This document shows, one piece after another, positions 1-12,339 of a DNA stretch of 64,000 nt. Every line of letters starts with the position of its first letter. Positions within the stretch are counted from its first letter, which is position 1. The stretch comes from Physcomitrium patens (lineage: Eukaryota > Streptophyta > Bryopsida > Funariales > Funariaceae), in the NCBI RefSeq assembly GCF_000002425.4, contig NC_037265.1, positions 5,954,323 through 6,018,322 on the forward strand, written 5' to 3'. The notes under the pieces were generated by a model. The model worked only from the letters and a program-made list of their open reading frames with translations, ran no database searches and was not told the origin of the DNA. A program made the position numbers and the translations under genes.

Positions 1-4
1 TTAT

Positions 5-721
5 TTAATATGCAATCATATGATCAGAATCGTCAATAATATCTGGAGGAATTAAGTACTCTCCCTGTCCCCTGCACTGGTATTTCATTCTAGTGTGTTC
101 AACAACTTGCCTTGTATCAACATAAATTGGTTCAAGTGCACCAATTTCTTCTTTTATAGACTCATCTTCACAATTTGACGTGAATTTTGAACTGACAACT
201 TGAATTTCTCCGTGATATTGGACAAGGTACATTTGAAGCACAATTTTATCATTACCTTTCTCAATTGTCAATGTACCATGGCCCTAGTCATTTCGAGCTT
301 TAGCTTGATACAATCACGGTCACCTCAATAAAATTGGATATGACAATATAGAGCTTGGCAATCAAAAAATAATATAATCAATTTTGTAGGTAATCCTTGC
401 AATTACTGTATCAATACTTCATAAAATACCCATAGGTTTAACTCGACTGGAATGAACTATTCTCAAAACTACTGTAGTAGGTAATAAGTGATCCAAATCC
501 AACTCCTCTATTGTAGCGGCATTCATAAGATTTACACTAGATCCTCCGTCTACTTGCACTCCCGATAATAACACTCCATCAATTGAGACATCAATTATTG
601 GTGCACCTAGATCGGGATTCAAACTTACTTCTCGGATTTCTTCATTTCGAGATCTGTAACAAATTAATGAGGTATTCAAGATAGTTCGACACTTAGGTAC
701 TACTACCAATAGTTGTTTCAT
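5..721 (-). pseudogene. E1 retropepsin and downstream pol linker, decayed
   Basis: The open piece at 419-721 (100 residues) holds a retropepsin core. The sequence VQVDGGSSVNLM matches the hydrophobic-D-(S/T/G)-G-(S/A) active-site block of gypsy aspartic proteases, with DGGS in place of the usual DSGA or DTGS. A second open piece (5-271) lies downstream in the expected pol linker position, before RT, and shows no domain I can name. The two are separated by stops. The protease would cleave Gag-Pol inside the virus-like particle. Good match by motif, but too short to place in a family. Confidence 0.6.
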
Positions 722-1271
722 AGAGATAGTGGGCTATATGGTGCCCAAATCTTTTAGAATATCATATGATTCTGTATTAGTGATAATTTCCAATGTTTAT
801 TTTTTCTTCCCAGTCTTAGACACAGACGCAAGTAAATTGATTTTCTATATATTAAAAATTGGTAAAGCTACTGGAACTAAATTTGATGGAGCCTGTAAAA
901 TTGGTTCTTTCAATGGGTAAGATTTTTCTCTCAATTGGGCCAATATTGGTTCCTTGGAATTCATGCCTTTGAGAGGATCTTTCAACAAAAAGGACGTTTT
1001 TTAAAATTATATAGAAAACGGAATAGCTTGAAATGGAACCGAAGCCTCCGTAATTGGTACCTCATTGGGGTGCACAACTGATTTAGGTCTTATACTGAGT
1101 AAAGACCCATGTCAGGACCTAGATTGGATGTCCACGTAATTGGGTCTAATTGATTCTTTGCTTCAGGATCATCCAAATGTTGAATTGGTCCCTTTCTCTT
1201 TTGCTGACTTCTTGTAAGGATAGCTTAGACTACTTCTACCCGATGAACTGGTCAATCTTAAGGACCTTGAT

Positions 1272-3029
1272 TTATCTCCTCCATTGTTCCTTGATTTTGG
1301 ATCTACTGATCTTGATTATTAAAATTGAACGGAGCATTACATTGTTGATAAATATGTCCCGACTGCTTGTAATTCGTACACACTGGTGCATAATCATCAC
1401 TGGCTTTGAGATTGAGACATTCATTAGCATAATGACTAATTTGTCTGCAACGGAAACAATGAAGTCATCTTCTTGCACCTCCATTCGGCATATTGGATGT
1501 CTCCATCGGTATATATCTATTAGGCTTGTTCCATGTAAGGTTAGAAAATGATCCTAGTTGTTTCGTTGGTATACAAGATACCTAGTTCGATGACGCCAAT
1601 AGAGCATATTGCTGATACCTCTGTTGCTCCTTCTCATAGTTCTAGGAGTTTGATGCAGACCCCATATTAAAATTGGAACTTTTAAAGTTATTGAATGTTC
1701 AATTTTGTCGATTAGATCGATTTCCATTCCATCCATACGTATTTCTCATTTGAACTTGATTGACTTTTTACTGAGTCAATAGGATCATGGTCTGATTATT
1801 GAATTATTGTTACCTTTGTAAATGCTAGCAGTTTTGGGTAGGGTGCTTTCCTTCGTAAAATGGACATTGAATACCCGTTTGTCTAGGTGATGGATATTCC
1901 ATATCAAAATGACCTTGTCCCTTACAATTATTATACCATACATTAGGTCTCGTATTAAAAGGCTTAAGTCATTTTTCCTTGTCTTTAGACAAATTCATGG
2001 CTAATTCTTCCATCTTCTTTGTTAGATTTAATAACAAGGCTTTATTTGGATCTTTAATAGTCGCATTTGTGAACAACTATGGTTGTTGATAGGTGGTGAT
2101 GTAAAATAAGGTGTCATTGTCATTGGCGCTATTGCTTGGAGTGGTGTAGCATTAATTGGTTGTTGCAACATAACATTCTTCACATTGGAGGTAGCCATTA
2201 GTGGATAATTATCCATGGACACATTTCTCGGTTGTATTTGTTGGCTTCCTGAACTTGGAATCATCATGGCCCCCACTGTTAATAATTGCTCATAATGACA
2301 TTCTTTCCATATCTTTGCTCATGCTAACGATGCCTCTATCATAGCTCGTCGAGCCTCTTTTACAAACATTTAAAATTCTTGTGGATAAAAATCATTGATT
2401 AATATCGATAATATAAATGCATCTGGCATTTGATTATTTGACCATTTGCAAAGTATATCCACGATCCGGCCATAATAGGACTCTACTGATTCTCCCGTAA
2501 ATATCTTGCTATTCATAAAACTTTCTCGAAGTCGATCTTCAAATCGAATTGGTCTAAAATGGATTAGGAAGGCATTCCTCAAGGCCTCTCAATTGAAAAA
2601 TCTATCCACTGGTTGCTGAATATACTATTCAAAAGTTATAACTTTTTAAGTTGCTGGCAATCATCTCAAGCAAATGTCTTCAATTCTACTATTATTAGCC
2701 ACACAGACTGTCAAGAATTGAGATATATGATAATCGAGATTTGAACCCGGCCAACCACTAAAAATAGGTAATGGTGCCACATTTGTAGTTCAATCTCCTA
2801 CTGCTCCTATTTGTACTGCAATTGATACTTCTAGCACTCCTACGGCCATTGGTGTTATCACTGGTCTCTTTGCTATTTGAATTTGAATTTTTCTTCTTTT
2901 GGTTTTATTTAGACCTACAATTCCTTTTTGTCGTTCCCGTAGGAGATTTCTTATGTGTAATCGCTCCTGTCTTTCTTTTGCTTGTTGATTAATTCTTTGA
3001 TAATCCTCCCCTTTATGATTATCACTCAT
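1272..3029 (-). pseudogene. E1 gag (capsid and double zinc knuckle), decayed
   Basis: Open fragments at 2790-3029, 2370-2582 and 2028-2276 read in the gag direction. The 2370-2582 piece contains a retrotransposon capsid-like stretch (FTGESVESYYGRIVDILCKW). Further 3', about 1330-1500, the minus strand encodes cysteine and histidine residues spaced as two CX2CX4HX4C knuckles. This is clearest by comparison with the related segments at 52031-52231 and 60571-60725. Gag would form the particle and bind RNA. Several stops and frame changes separate the fragments, so no product is expected. Confidence 0.6.
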
Positions 3030-3180
3030 AATCTTTCATTCTTCTTTACAAAATCAATACTATCTTGAATTATAACTCACATATTTGTAATCTTAAAAAT
3101 GCTTCTTTTCACGTTCTTTTTCAACATATAATTCCATCTCCCATACAATCAATTTCTAACATTTCATATTATTATCATTT

Positions 3181-3197
3181 CCCTGGCAACGGCACCA
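3181..3197 (-). promoter_or_regulatory. E1 primer-binding site, tRNA-Asp-like
   Basis: On the minus strand this reads TGGTGCCGTTGCCAGGG. It is close to the plant gypsy primer site TGGCGCCGTTGCCGGGG, complementary to the 3' end of tRNA-Asp, with two differences. It sits 3 nt inside an LTR edge ending in CA (minus) at 3201, as expected for tRNA-primed reverse transcription. Confidence 0.7.
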
Positions 3198-3200
3198 AAA

Positions 3201-3800
3201 TGTTATTCTCGTTGTGTTCAAGCTTCAATATACTAAAGCAATTGAACTAATAGAGGTGGATTTGAATACAGGAAAAGACTGGTTATATGAATTGGGTCTG
3301 TTAGTGTCACAATTGACTATACTCTAGCTATCTGAAATCAATCATCAAACTACAAAACACTAAGGCTTATTACTTCCATCTTAATTCAACCCATAATCCA
3401 TTCTACGATTATCAATTCAACAATACTTTCATATTTTTATCTGTTCATCTCCCACTTACTCTCTTTACGATTTATATATATTAAATTACTGATCTCGAGC
3501 TTACCTATTGTATTCAATTTTTCAATTCATCACACAGAATTCAATATCTCAGCTTACAATTCTCACAGTCTGGCTCTCGGCTTACGACTCTCACAGTCTA
3601 GTTCTGATCTCTCTTTTCTTAACCTCTTTATGCTACCAATAAGATGATCCATCAGCCAGCGGATTTCAAAGGTTATGATTCTTTGAATTCTTAAATATTT
3701 ATTCTACTAACAACCTACTGTTACCAACTAAACTGTCTAACCATCAGTCTAATTCTTAAGGTTATTAATAACCAACCAGTAACTTAACACAAAGTTTATT
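3201..3800 (-). repeat. E1 5' LTR (outer edge approximate)
   Basis: The inner edge at 3201 is fixed by TG on the plus strand (CA on the element strand) next to the primer site. The outer edge is estimated: RT coding of the neighbouring plus-strand element F becomes readable by about 3810. The partner LTR lies outside the window, so identity and target duplication cannot be checked. Confidence 0.5.
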
Positions 3801-3809
3801 TACTTATTC

Positions 3810-5258
3810 TATACATATCCACTTTTATATATGGATGATCTTCTTAATCAACTTCAAGTTGTGACTATCTTTAGCAAATAAGATCTTCAAAGTAACTATT
3901 GGTAGACACTTATTGTAAGCGAGGATATAAAAAAGATGGCATTTTATATGTGCTATCGACATTTACAATGACTTGTTTTACCTTTTGGCTTCACCAATGC
4001 TATAACCTCTTTCATGGATCACATGAAAAATTATTTTGGAACCTTTTGGATAAGTATATAAATGTCTTCATTGATGATATCCTCATATATAATAAAATCT
4101 CTGAAGAGCATGAACAACTCCTACAAAAATTGTTGCACCATTTGCAAGATTATCACTTTTATTGCAAGCAATCAAAATGTAAATTTAAGAAGTCAAAAGC
4201 CACCTTTTTGGGATATGTGGTATCTTTTGACCGTATGCACATGAAGTAGGATAAGGTAAAAGCAGTAGAGGATTGACCAACCTTCAAAGATGCTTGTGAA
4301 GTTTGCTCATTTTTAGGTCTTGCTAGATATTATTGCTGTTTTTTTGGAAATTTGCACACGTTTTTGCCTCATTAATAAATCTATTAGAGCAGGGTGCTTC
4401 ATTTGAATGGAAACTAGAATAGCAAAACACCTTTGATAGGTTGAAAGAGAGATTTATTACTGCTCCAATATTATAATCATATGATCCTAACTTTCTTTGT
4501 ATACTTCACATTGATGCTTTCAACTTTACTGTTGGAGTGGTCCTTCAAAAATACTTTTATAGGAACCTTCAACCTTTGGCATATGAATCACATAAGCTCA
4601 GAAGGGTAGAGCTTAATTACTCTCTATGTAATTGAGAGCAATCAACAATTAAATATGCCACAAAGGTGTAGCTACACTATTTATTGGAGAAGCCAATAGT
4701 TATTTAAACTGATTATTGATCCTTGCTATACAATTTGTATCTAAAACATATGAAATCATGACATTAATGTTATTATTGAGAAGAAAAATTGCAACTTTTT
4801 GATATCTAGCTTGAATTCAAGCAAGGACGAGAATATGTTATGCTAGAAAACTTATTGCATAGATCAGACTTGAAAGCCAAATGAAGAGATAAGGTAGAAG
4901 TTGCTACCATTAATAGTGTCATTTCAAATCTAATCAAAGTGAAAAAATGGAAGGAAGCTATATATTGGGGTACTTATTTTAAGATGGTTAGCGATCGGCT
5001 CGAAGTGGACAATATAAAATATCAAGATTACAATCTTAGTGATGGCTTACTCTATTTCAAGAAGCAAATTTATGTACTTGATAATACTATACTCTGGATG
5101 TGCATACTTTAAGATAAACATGACATTCCAATATTTGGACATTTAGGGAGAAAAAAGACTATAGAACAGATTTCAAGGATATGTTTTTGGCAGGTTTGGA
5201 TTGTAATATTTAAGCTTTTGTATGCTCTTGCAAGTCATGTCAATGTAATAAAGCACGT
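3810..5258 (+). pseudogene. Element F pol: RT, RNase H and integrase zinc domain, decayed
   Basis: Plus-strand gypsy pol. RT is recognisable from about 3830; the catalytic box reads FIDDILIYN (about 4068-4094), followed by the KCKF...FLGYVVS block. RNase H follows (IDAFNFTVGVVLQ near 4510). The first part of integrase follows near 5110-5258, with the HHCC zinc region (CKSCQCNK). Coding breaks off at 5259, where the X1 insert begins, and resumes at 6812. Frameshifts and stops are numerous. The 5' LTR and gag of F are missing, probably lost where E1 abuts. Confidence 0.7.
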
Positions 5259-6811
5259 TGTTGTAGTACATATTTTTCTATTTAGGAATATATTAAATAT
5301 CTAATTGTGGAGAGCTTATTTGTAGTTTAATGGCTTCTTACTCAACAACCAACTTATCTATAACAGTAAAAAATTACCAAAATTCTATGAATATAATAAT
5401 TGCAATAGTAAAAATAACCAACAACAGTAACAATAATCAATAATTAATAACAATAACCAATAGTAGTAACAATAATCAATAATTAGCAATGGTAATTGAA
5501 TTTGGTAATAATAACCAATAGTAGTAATAATAATCGATAGTAATAATAGTTATCAATAACCAATAATAATAACTAATAGTAATAACAATAGCTAATAACC
5601 AGTAGCAATAACCAATAGTAGTAATAATAATCAATAATCAATAACAATAGCTAATAGTAGTAACAGTAACTAATAACTAGTAATAATAACCAATAGTAGT
5701 AATAGTAACCAATAACCAATAATAATACCATCTTTAAAATAATTTAATGTTAGCACTTAGTTTTTTCCAATCTAACTATTAGATTGAGTTAAATTTTTTT
5801 GAGAGGTAAGATAATACTCTTAACTTCTACTATACAAAAAAAATCAATAATAAATTCATTACCAAACTCCAGATATTGTGTGTTTAGTAGCAAGTGTGGT
5901 ACATATTATCTTTACAAATATCCATATATTGATTTCATAATATCTTGCTAATTCAAAATTCAAATACCATAAATCTCATGTATAAAGTTTGATAATATGA
6001 AAATATACATTCTTGAAAATGTTTAGCCAAAACCTTTTTAAATTGCACAAGATATAGCTCAAAACACAACTACTAGCAATTCAAGTCACTTACTACTTCT
6101 TAGATTCCAAGTGCTAACTTCAACTTCTAATATCTCCATTGTCCTAATTTAAAATTTATCAAGCAATATATATAAAGTATAGTCAAAAAAATATTCTTTC
6201 TAATTTTAGTTGCTGATCTTCTATTGCTTCCTGTGCACGTGCATTCTCTCCAAAAGAATGATAGTAGATATCCAATCAACACCTTTACTTTGAGTGCCTA
6301 TATCTCTTTTATAAAAACTCCAAATGATACAAAATTTTGACCAAAATCCTAACCAAAAACCTAGATCCATTGATCCTAGACTCTGATGTTTGAATGCCTC
6401 CCTCTGAATTTTATCCTAGGCCGTCGTTTTAGTGGCCAGAGATTTGATTTCGATCCTTTCTCACATATAGTCGACCCCTTGGTATCAACCGAATATATCC
6501 TAAGGATTTTTTAGTCCAATCCTATCCTCAACTTAACTCTAGTATCAACTTTATTAATTATTTACCTTTTTAACTTGATTTTATCAATTTACGATTTTTC
6601 TAAAGTAGTAAAAGAGTCTTTATAGCCAAAAGATAAAATTACTAATTAATCTTCTATCTACTAACTATTAAGATAAAAAAATAACCTAAGAGGCTTTTAT
6701 AAAAGATATGTTTAGATACCTTGAATCATTATTAAATTAAGATAATTAGATATTAATTTAAAATTTAATTTTGATTATAGTTTCACTATATAATCGTATT
6801 ACATCACGACA
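5259..6811 (-). mobile_element. X1: solo-LTR-like insert in the integrase of element F
   Basis: F integrase is cleanly interrupted: the zinc region ends at 5258 and the next conserved block (FRLL..IPLPTV) starts just after 6812. The insert is about 1.55 kb. Read on the minus strand it begins TGTCGTGATGTAATACGA and ends ACTACAACA, so it has TG...CA ends and imperfect terminal inverted repeats. A related insert (X2, 56269-58064) shares the start and an internal GC-richer block (about 6380-6500 here against 56551-56650). It has no coding capacity. Calling it a solo LTR is inference; a clear target duplication was not found. Confidence 0.5.
5370..5735. repeat. Degenerate trinucleotide-type tandem repeat
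   Basis: About 360 bp built almost only from AAT, AAC and AGT triplets in units such as caataaccaatagtagta. It lies inside X1 and contains no gene. Confidence 0.8.
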
Positions 6812-7705
6812 ATGCAATATGGCATTTTTTAGACTATTGTAGCTAATTCCACTACCTACAGTACATTGAGAATAGGTGACTATAAATCTTATTAAGTATT
6901 TGTCAAAAATGCCTCATAATCACATTACAATTGCCATCTTTGTGGATTGACTCTCAAAGTAACTTCACTTAGCCGTGGTGCACTCGGATATTGGTGCCTC
7001 AATACTTGCATGGGTCTTCTTTGATATTGTCTTTCATCACCATGGATTATTTTTTGTCATCATTTTAAATTAGGATCCACGCTTCACAAGAAGTTTTTGG
7101 CAAGCCTTATTCAAGGTAATAGGCATACAACTTGCTATGTCTACAACCTTCAATCTCCAAACAGATGAATAAACAAAGTATACAAATCAAACCTTAGAAA
7201 ATATACTATAGATATTTGTGGTAGTTCATCATGATGATTGAAATGAATATTTGATGCCATTTAAGTTTTATTGTAATCATAGTATTTAAGAAAGTACCAA
7301 TCATTTATCATTTTTTCTTAATATCAAACAATATCCAATTATACTAGTAATTCTCTATTATTCCATTGATACTAATAATCCAACAATAGAGGACTTTATA
7401 CAACGGTTTATAAGGCCTTACAAGAGGTAGAGAACTGCCTCTTTATTGCATAGAATTGATAGAAGTAGTATGCAAATAACTACTAGCAACACAAGACTTT
7501 ATGGGAAGGTGATTAGGTGTTACTCTCTTATATCAACTTGCCACTTGTTACATCAATCCAAAATCATAAATTAGCACCTCAGTGGCTAGGATCTTTTTAC
7601 ATTTCTATAATAATTTTTAATATTGTATATTACCTTGAACTTTTGTCATATATTCACGTCCATCCAAACTTCTATATTTTACAATTGAAGGAATTTCATA
7701 CCAAG
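6812..7705 (+). pseudogene. Element F integrase core and C-terminal part, decayed
   Basis: Integrase resumes after X1. Recognisable blocks are AIFVV (about 6930), FWQALFKVIGIQLAMSTTFN (about 7095-7155), then the TDE tract of the HPQTDGQ motif. The GPY/F-like C-terminal region (KLAPQWLGSFYI, about 7575-7610) and HVHPNFYILQLKEFHT follow. The reading stops at 7705, where the complete element C1 is inserted (duplication ccaag). It continues at 14101 into a chromodomain. Multiple stops mark it as dead. Confidence 0.7.
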
Positions 7706-8266
7706 TCTCAAGGACAAGAACTCGATGAAAAAATAATTCAGAGAAGTGAGCCTTCACTCAAAGAAAGATAACAAAATATAAATAAGCAAGTATGTATATT
7801 AAAAGAGAAATTGGAATGGTTATTGCCAAAGACTAGAAAACATGAAGACTCTTGAAACTAGACTGGAAACAAGAAAAGAGTTGATAAGAGTGAAGAAGGC
7901 TTCACTCTTATCTTTATATATACTATCTAATAAGAGGCTACATGGCAACGTTCTATATGACCTCCAATATGAGTTGAATTTGTAGGACACATGCCTTGAC
8001 TTACAAGGCAAGTTTTTCTATGTGTAGACCACATTATTAACTTCGACTTCAAGCTAACAACATGTGTGGCACATGGCCAACTTGTTGACTACGTTTCTAA
8101 TCTAAAAAGTCAATTAAAGATACCTATAAAGTCAAAGTAGTATCTATGAAGCTTTTAGAAAGCTTCTATATCCAATATTATAGAATTAATTTACTTTTAT
8201 CTACTTTTACTTACTTCTACCTATTTATATATGTAATTATTGGCTTACATGAGTATGTTTGTGACA
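7706..8266 (-). repeat. C1 3' LTR
   Basis: 561 bp, the same length as 13535-14095 and alignable throughout. Its outer dinucleotide has decayed (tc for tg on the plus strand). It is preceded on the element strand by a purine-rich tract (plus strand 8267-8282). Confidence 0.92.
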
Positions 8267-8307
8267 TTATCTCCCCTTCTAGGGACAAGTTCTATAAGGA
8301 GCGATTA

Positions 8308-8774
8308 TCATATGTTGAAAAAATCTATGATGCAACGAATTATATTCACTACATACTTTGATCTTTGTTCTCTTCGAAGATGATTGATAAGGCCTCTCAA
8401 CCATCGCTAGTGTCCCATACTAGGATAGAAAGACCACCCAATTATTTGATCGTTGTTGAGGCCTTCATAACTTCCTTCAAATAGAATATTTGGAATACAA
8501 TCAAAAGTTGTTCTTACCTCTAGTAAAATCAACAAAGATCGGCAGTTCCTTCCCAAGTCATGATACCAAATGCATTGTATATCGCCATCTATTCGAGGAA
8601 GAACATGTCGTTCTTAAAGATCTTCATCTCAATTGTATTATCTTGATGGTTGTAACAATCATAATGTCTTGTCCGGTAGGTCAGCAAATCAAGGCTCTTG
8701 AGTCAAATCTGCTAGTTGTTGGTTCTCTATCTCCTAAGTGTCACAACCACAAAGAAACTACAAACAAGGATTGA
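8308..8774 (-). pseudogene. C1 extra ORF (ORF3 homologue), decayed
   Basis: It lies between the chromodomain and the 3' LTR in the pol sense. The minus-strand translation between about 8520 and 8308 contains RWLRGLINHLRREQ followed by a hydrophobic IIRCIIDFF tail. This aligns with RWLQGPMNHLPREQQ and MRQIFIFL in ORF3 of elements A and B. One stop falls just before RWL and others lie upstream, so this copy is broken. I do not recognise the family and assign no function. The homology to A and B is visible by eye but moderate. Confidence 0.6.
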
Positions 8775-8824
8775 AAGTAGAATGTTATCTTACCTAGATG
8801 TTGTTTCTTTCATAAAAAATGTTT

Positions 8825-11800
8825 TCATCTTGATTTTGATAGATTTTGTCGATGAATAGCCTCTACCGCCTTTGCTGCATTTACAAGATTCTTTATTGGC
8901 TTCCATGTACATTCACTAATATCATATCCTTGCCAATGGACAAGATATTCTAATTTATTTTGGTACCGCCTTGAATCTAAGACTTCTTCTACTTGAAACT
9001 CTTCATTATTGACCACTTCTATTGGAGGAGGTAGAGCTTGTCGTCTTCTTGGTATGTCCAATGTCTTGTATGGTTCAAGAAGAGACATGTGGAATATTGA
9101 ATGGATTTTCATTGACTCTGGTAGATACAAACGACATGCAACTGGATTGATTTATGTAGAAATAGAAAATGGTCCAAGCCTTCGATAGTCCAACTTGTCA
9201 CAAAGACAAGTAGTCTTGATATTATGACAAAGTAGCCATATCTTATCATCCAAGTGGAATGGTGGTTGTTCCTTTTGATAGACATCTGCATTGATCTTTT
9301 GTTATTCTTGAGCTTCTTTTAATTGCACCTTTATCGTTGCATGTAGCTCTGACAAATGAATCGCCAAATCTTTTGCAGCAAGATTATCAACTTTTGAAAA
9401 GTCAAAAGTATCAAGTCATGGATGATAACCATAATTAACAAAGAAAGGTGTTTGTTTTGTAGAAGAATGTACCATATTATTGTAAGCAAACTCTGCCAAT
9501 GGCAAAAAAGTTGTCCAATCATCTTGTTGATAATTAATGGTACATCTTAAATATTGCTCCAAAACTTGATTAACACGCTCCGTTTATCCATCAGTTTTAG
9601 GATGGAATGTCGAAGATAGTTTTATATCCACTTTTAGAATCTTAAAAAGAGTACGCAAAAAACTTGATACAAATTGAGTTCTCCTATTTGATATAATATC
9701 CTTGGATAATCCATGATAGCGATAGATATTGTGAAGAAAGAGTTTAGCTATTTCTTCACCTGTGATAGATTTTATACATGGTACAAAATATGCCATCTTG
9801 ATAAAACGATCTATTATCATGAATACAGAGTCATAAGAACCTGAGATTGGAAGATCCATGATGAAGTCCATAGAAACAAAAAACCATGGTTGTAATGGAA
9901 TAGGTAATGGCTGAAGAAGTCTGAAAGATCGATGATGAGGAATTTTTGATCTTGAGCAAACATCACATGATTGTACAAAATCTTTGACTGCCTTTCCTAT
10001 TTGAAGCCACCAAAAATTCCTAGATATCAGCTCCAAAGTCTTATTGTATCCAAAATATCCTGTTGTTTAGAAGCCGTGACGAGCTTAAAGAACACGTAAA
10101 CGTGCTTCTCCTTCTAAAACATATAGGCATCCTTTGAAATAGAGTAGGTTGTTTTTGAACTCGAATTTAGAGGAATCATGAGATTTAAAAGAATTATTCT
10201 TGATATCATGAACAAGAGGGTCTGAAGACATACTTAACTAGACTTGCTTAAGAAAAGTTAAATCAAGAGTCAATGTTGATTTTATTGCTCGAAGATGAAA
10301 TTACTCCGGCTTCAAGAAAACCATTCTTTGTTGTTCAAAAGCTGCTTCATCTTCTTTTGATACAAGATAAGAATGTCTAGACAAGACATCGGACAAACCT
10401 TATTATTTTTCTGGCTGATAAGTGATGATGAACTCAAATCTTGATAAAGACATACTCCAATAAGCTTGACGATGATTTAATACACATGTTGACATGAAAT
10501 ATTCAAGGTTCTTGTAATTCATGTATACGGTGACTGGATTGGAAGCGCCTTCTAAATAATGATGCCATTCTTGAAAAGAATCTACAATTATAAGAGGTTC
10601 TTTGTCATAGATCTCATAATTGATTTCTGCTACTGAAAATTTTCTTGAATAAAAGACTACTGCATGAAGTTTGTCATCTGTTCCTATTTATGACAAAATT
10701 GCATCCACATCAAAGTCTGATGCATTTGTTTCCATAAAGAATGCTTTAAAAAAATCAACACAATACAAGATTGGTGCAGAAACAAACGTTGTCTTCAAAG
10801 ATTCAAAAGTAACTTTCGCTTCTTGATTCCATTGGAGTTTGTCTTTACAAATCAAATGTGTAAGTGGAGTTGCAATTTGAAAGAAGTCTTTGATGAAGAT
10901 CCGATAGTAGTTGGCATATTCCAAAAAACATTGTACATCTCTTACCGTTTTTGGGATCTTCCAATCTATAATAGTTTGAATTTTCTTAGGATCCATCATA
11001 AGTCTATCATTTGAAATGATGTAACCTGAGAAATTGACTTGAATAGTGTAGAATACATACTTTTCTATCTTGGCATAGAGTTTTGCATCTCTTAATTTTT
11101 GTAACACACGACGAACATGAAGTTCATGTTCTTCTAGATTCTTAGAATAGATCAAGATGTCGTCTAGATAACAGACTACAAAATCATCCAAAAACTCTCA
11201 AGAAACATCATTCATTAGATGTTGAAAAGCTATTGATGCATTTATAAGTCCAAAAGGCATGACGTTGTATTCAAAATATCTATACCTAGTTTGAAATGCA
11301 GTCTTCCATTTATCTTCTTTTTTGATGCTTACTAGATTGTATGCTCCCCGGAGATCTATTTTTGTATAGATCTTAGTTTGATTCAATTGATTAAGAAGTC
11401 CAGATATTAAAGATAGTAGATGCTTTTTCTTGATGGTAATCTTGTTGAGTCCTCGAAAATCAACACTCATCCACGATGATCCATCTTTTTTCTTCACAAA
11501 TAGAATTAGAGCTCCTATTGGAGTTTTAAAATGGCATATGAAATTCTTGGCTAGATTTTCTTCAATATACTCCTTGAGTTTAGTCAATTCATTTTGTGAT
11601 AAACTGTAGATTGGTCCGAATGGCAGTTGTGCTTATTCTTGAAGGTCAATTGAGTAATTATAGGGATGATGTTCCGGGAGTGTATCCGCATTCTTTTTTT
11701 CAAATACATCTTGAAATTCTTTATATTGGCTTCAAATGCCACTTGAAGTCTTTGCATCGTTAAAAACGGATGTGGCATAAATCATATATGGTGAATCTTT

Positions 11801-12313
11801 CATAGCAGCATGCAAGAAAGCTTTTGTACCTATAAACACGGGTTTAATTGAACTGGACTTATGACTCTCTATTTGATTAATTACACTAGTAGTTATACTT
11901 TTAGAGAAATTAAGAGTTCGGAAAATCCAATTTATTTGAAGGTTGTATTTTTTTAACCACGATAAATCTAAAATGATTGAATTAGATAGAGATCTAATGA
12001 TATTAAATACTACAAAGCTATTATGACCATTGATTATTACTTCTATAGGAAGGATTTCATGAGTAATATCTCCAGAAGACAATTGATGACCATCTATGAC
12101 TTCTACATGAACAAGTTTAATTTTCTTTATTAAAGATATGTTATGTCTTTTAGTAAATTCTTCATCTAAGAAATGCGTTGAGGCTCCTGAATCTAACAAG
12201 CTACAGGCTTTATAATGTTTAGGTCCTAAAATAACATTTAATGTAAAACAAGGAGAGGGTTCTGAAGAGAGAATAGGACCTTTACTAGATGTTGTGCAAG
12301 ATTCCAACTGCAC
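8825..12313 (-). pseudogene. C1 pol: protease, RT, RNase H, integrase, chromodomain
   Basis: The protease has LLDSGASTHFLDEEF (intact DSGA). RT is spread over 11587-10688 with YLDDILIYS. RNase H begins at METNASDFDVDAILS. The integrase piece 10036-9584 has the CDVCSRSK zinc end, SMDFIMDLP (first Asp) and SNRRTQFVSSF, where the usual catalytic Asp of the DRGTQF block is replaced. The C-terminal piece 9130-8825 is a chromodomain (FQVEEVLDSRRYQNKLEYLVHWQGYD...TWKP). All named pieces are in one frame, interrupted by stops, for example near 10687 and 9583. Chromodomains are thought to direct integration to marked chromatin. No functional polyprotein remains. Confidence 0.88.
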
Positions 12314-12339
12314 GATCCCTATTGTAGTTGGACAATTTT

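Larger units (their letters stand above)
1..3800 (-). mobile_element. Element E1: 5' part of a decayed Ty3/gypsy retrotransposon
   Basis: Read on the minus strand this is an LTR (about 3800 to 3201), a primer-binding site (3197-3181), gag pieces, a zinc knuckle and a retropepsin, and it then runs off the left edge of the window. RT and integrase are therefore not visible. The order and the tRNA-Asp-like primer site fit plant non-chromovirus gypsy elements (Athila/Tat type); that lineage is inferred. Many stops and frameshifts make it a dead copy. A related gag zinc-knuckle segment reappears near 51.7-52.3 kb (minus) and 60.4-60.76 kb (plus). Confidence 0.75.

Noticed and set aside
5259-6811. 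X1 as a DNA transposon
   Set aside because: The ends are inverted repeats but also TG...CA, no transposase is present, and the same ends abut a polypurine tract at element D. An LTR nature is more economical, though not proven.
8490-8774. Plus-strand open frame of 94 codons in C1
   Set aside because: The opposite strand carries the ORF3 homology; this frame has no conserved counterpart in A or B.
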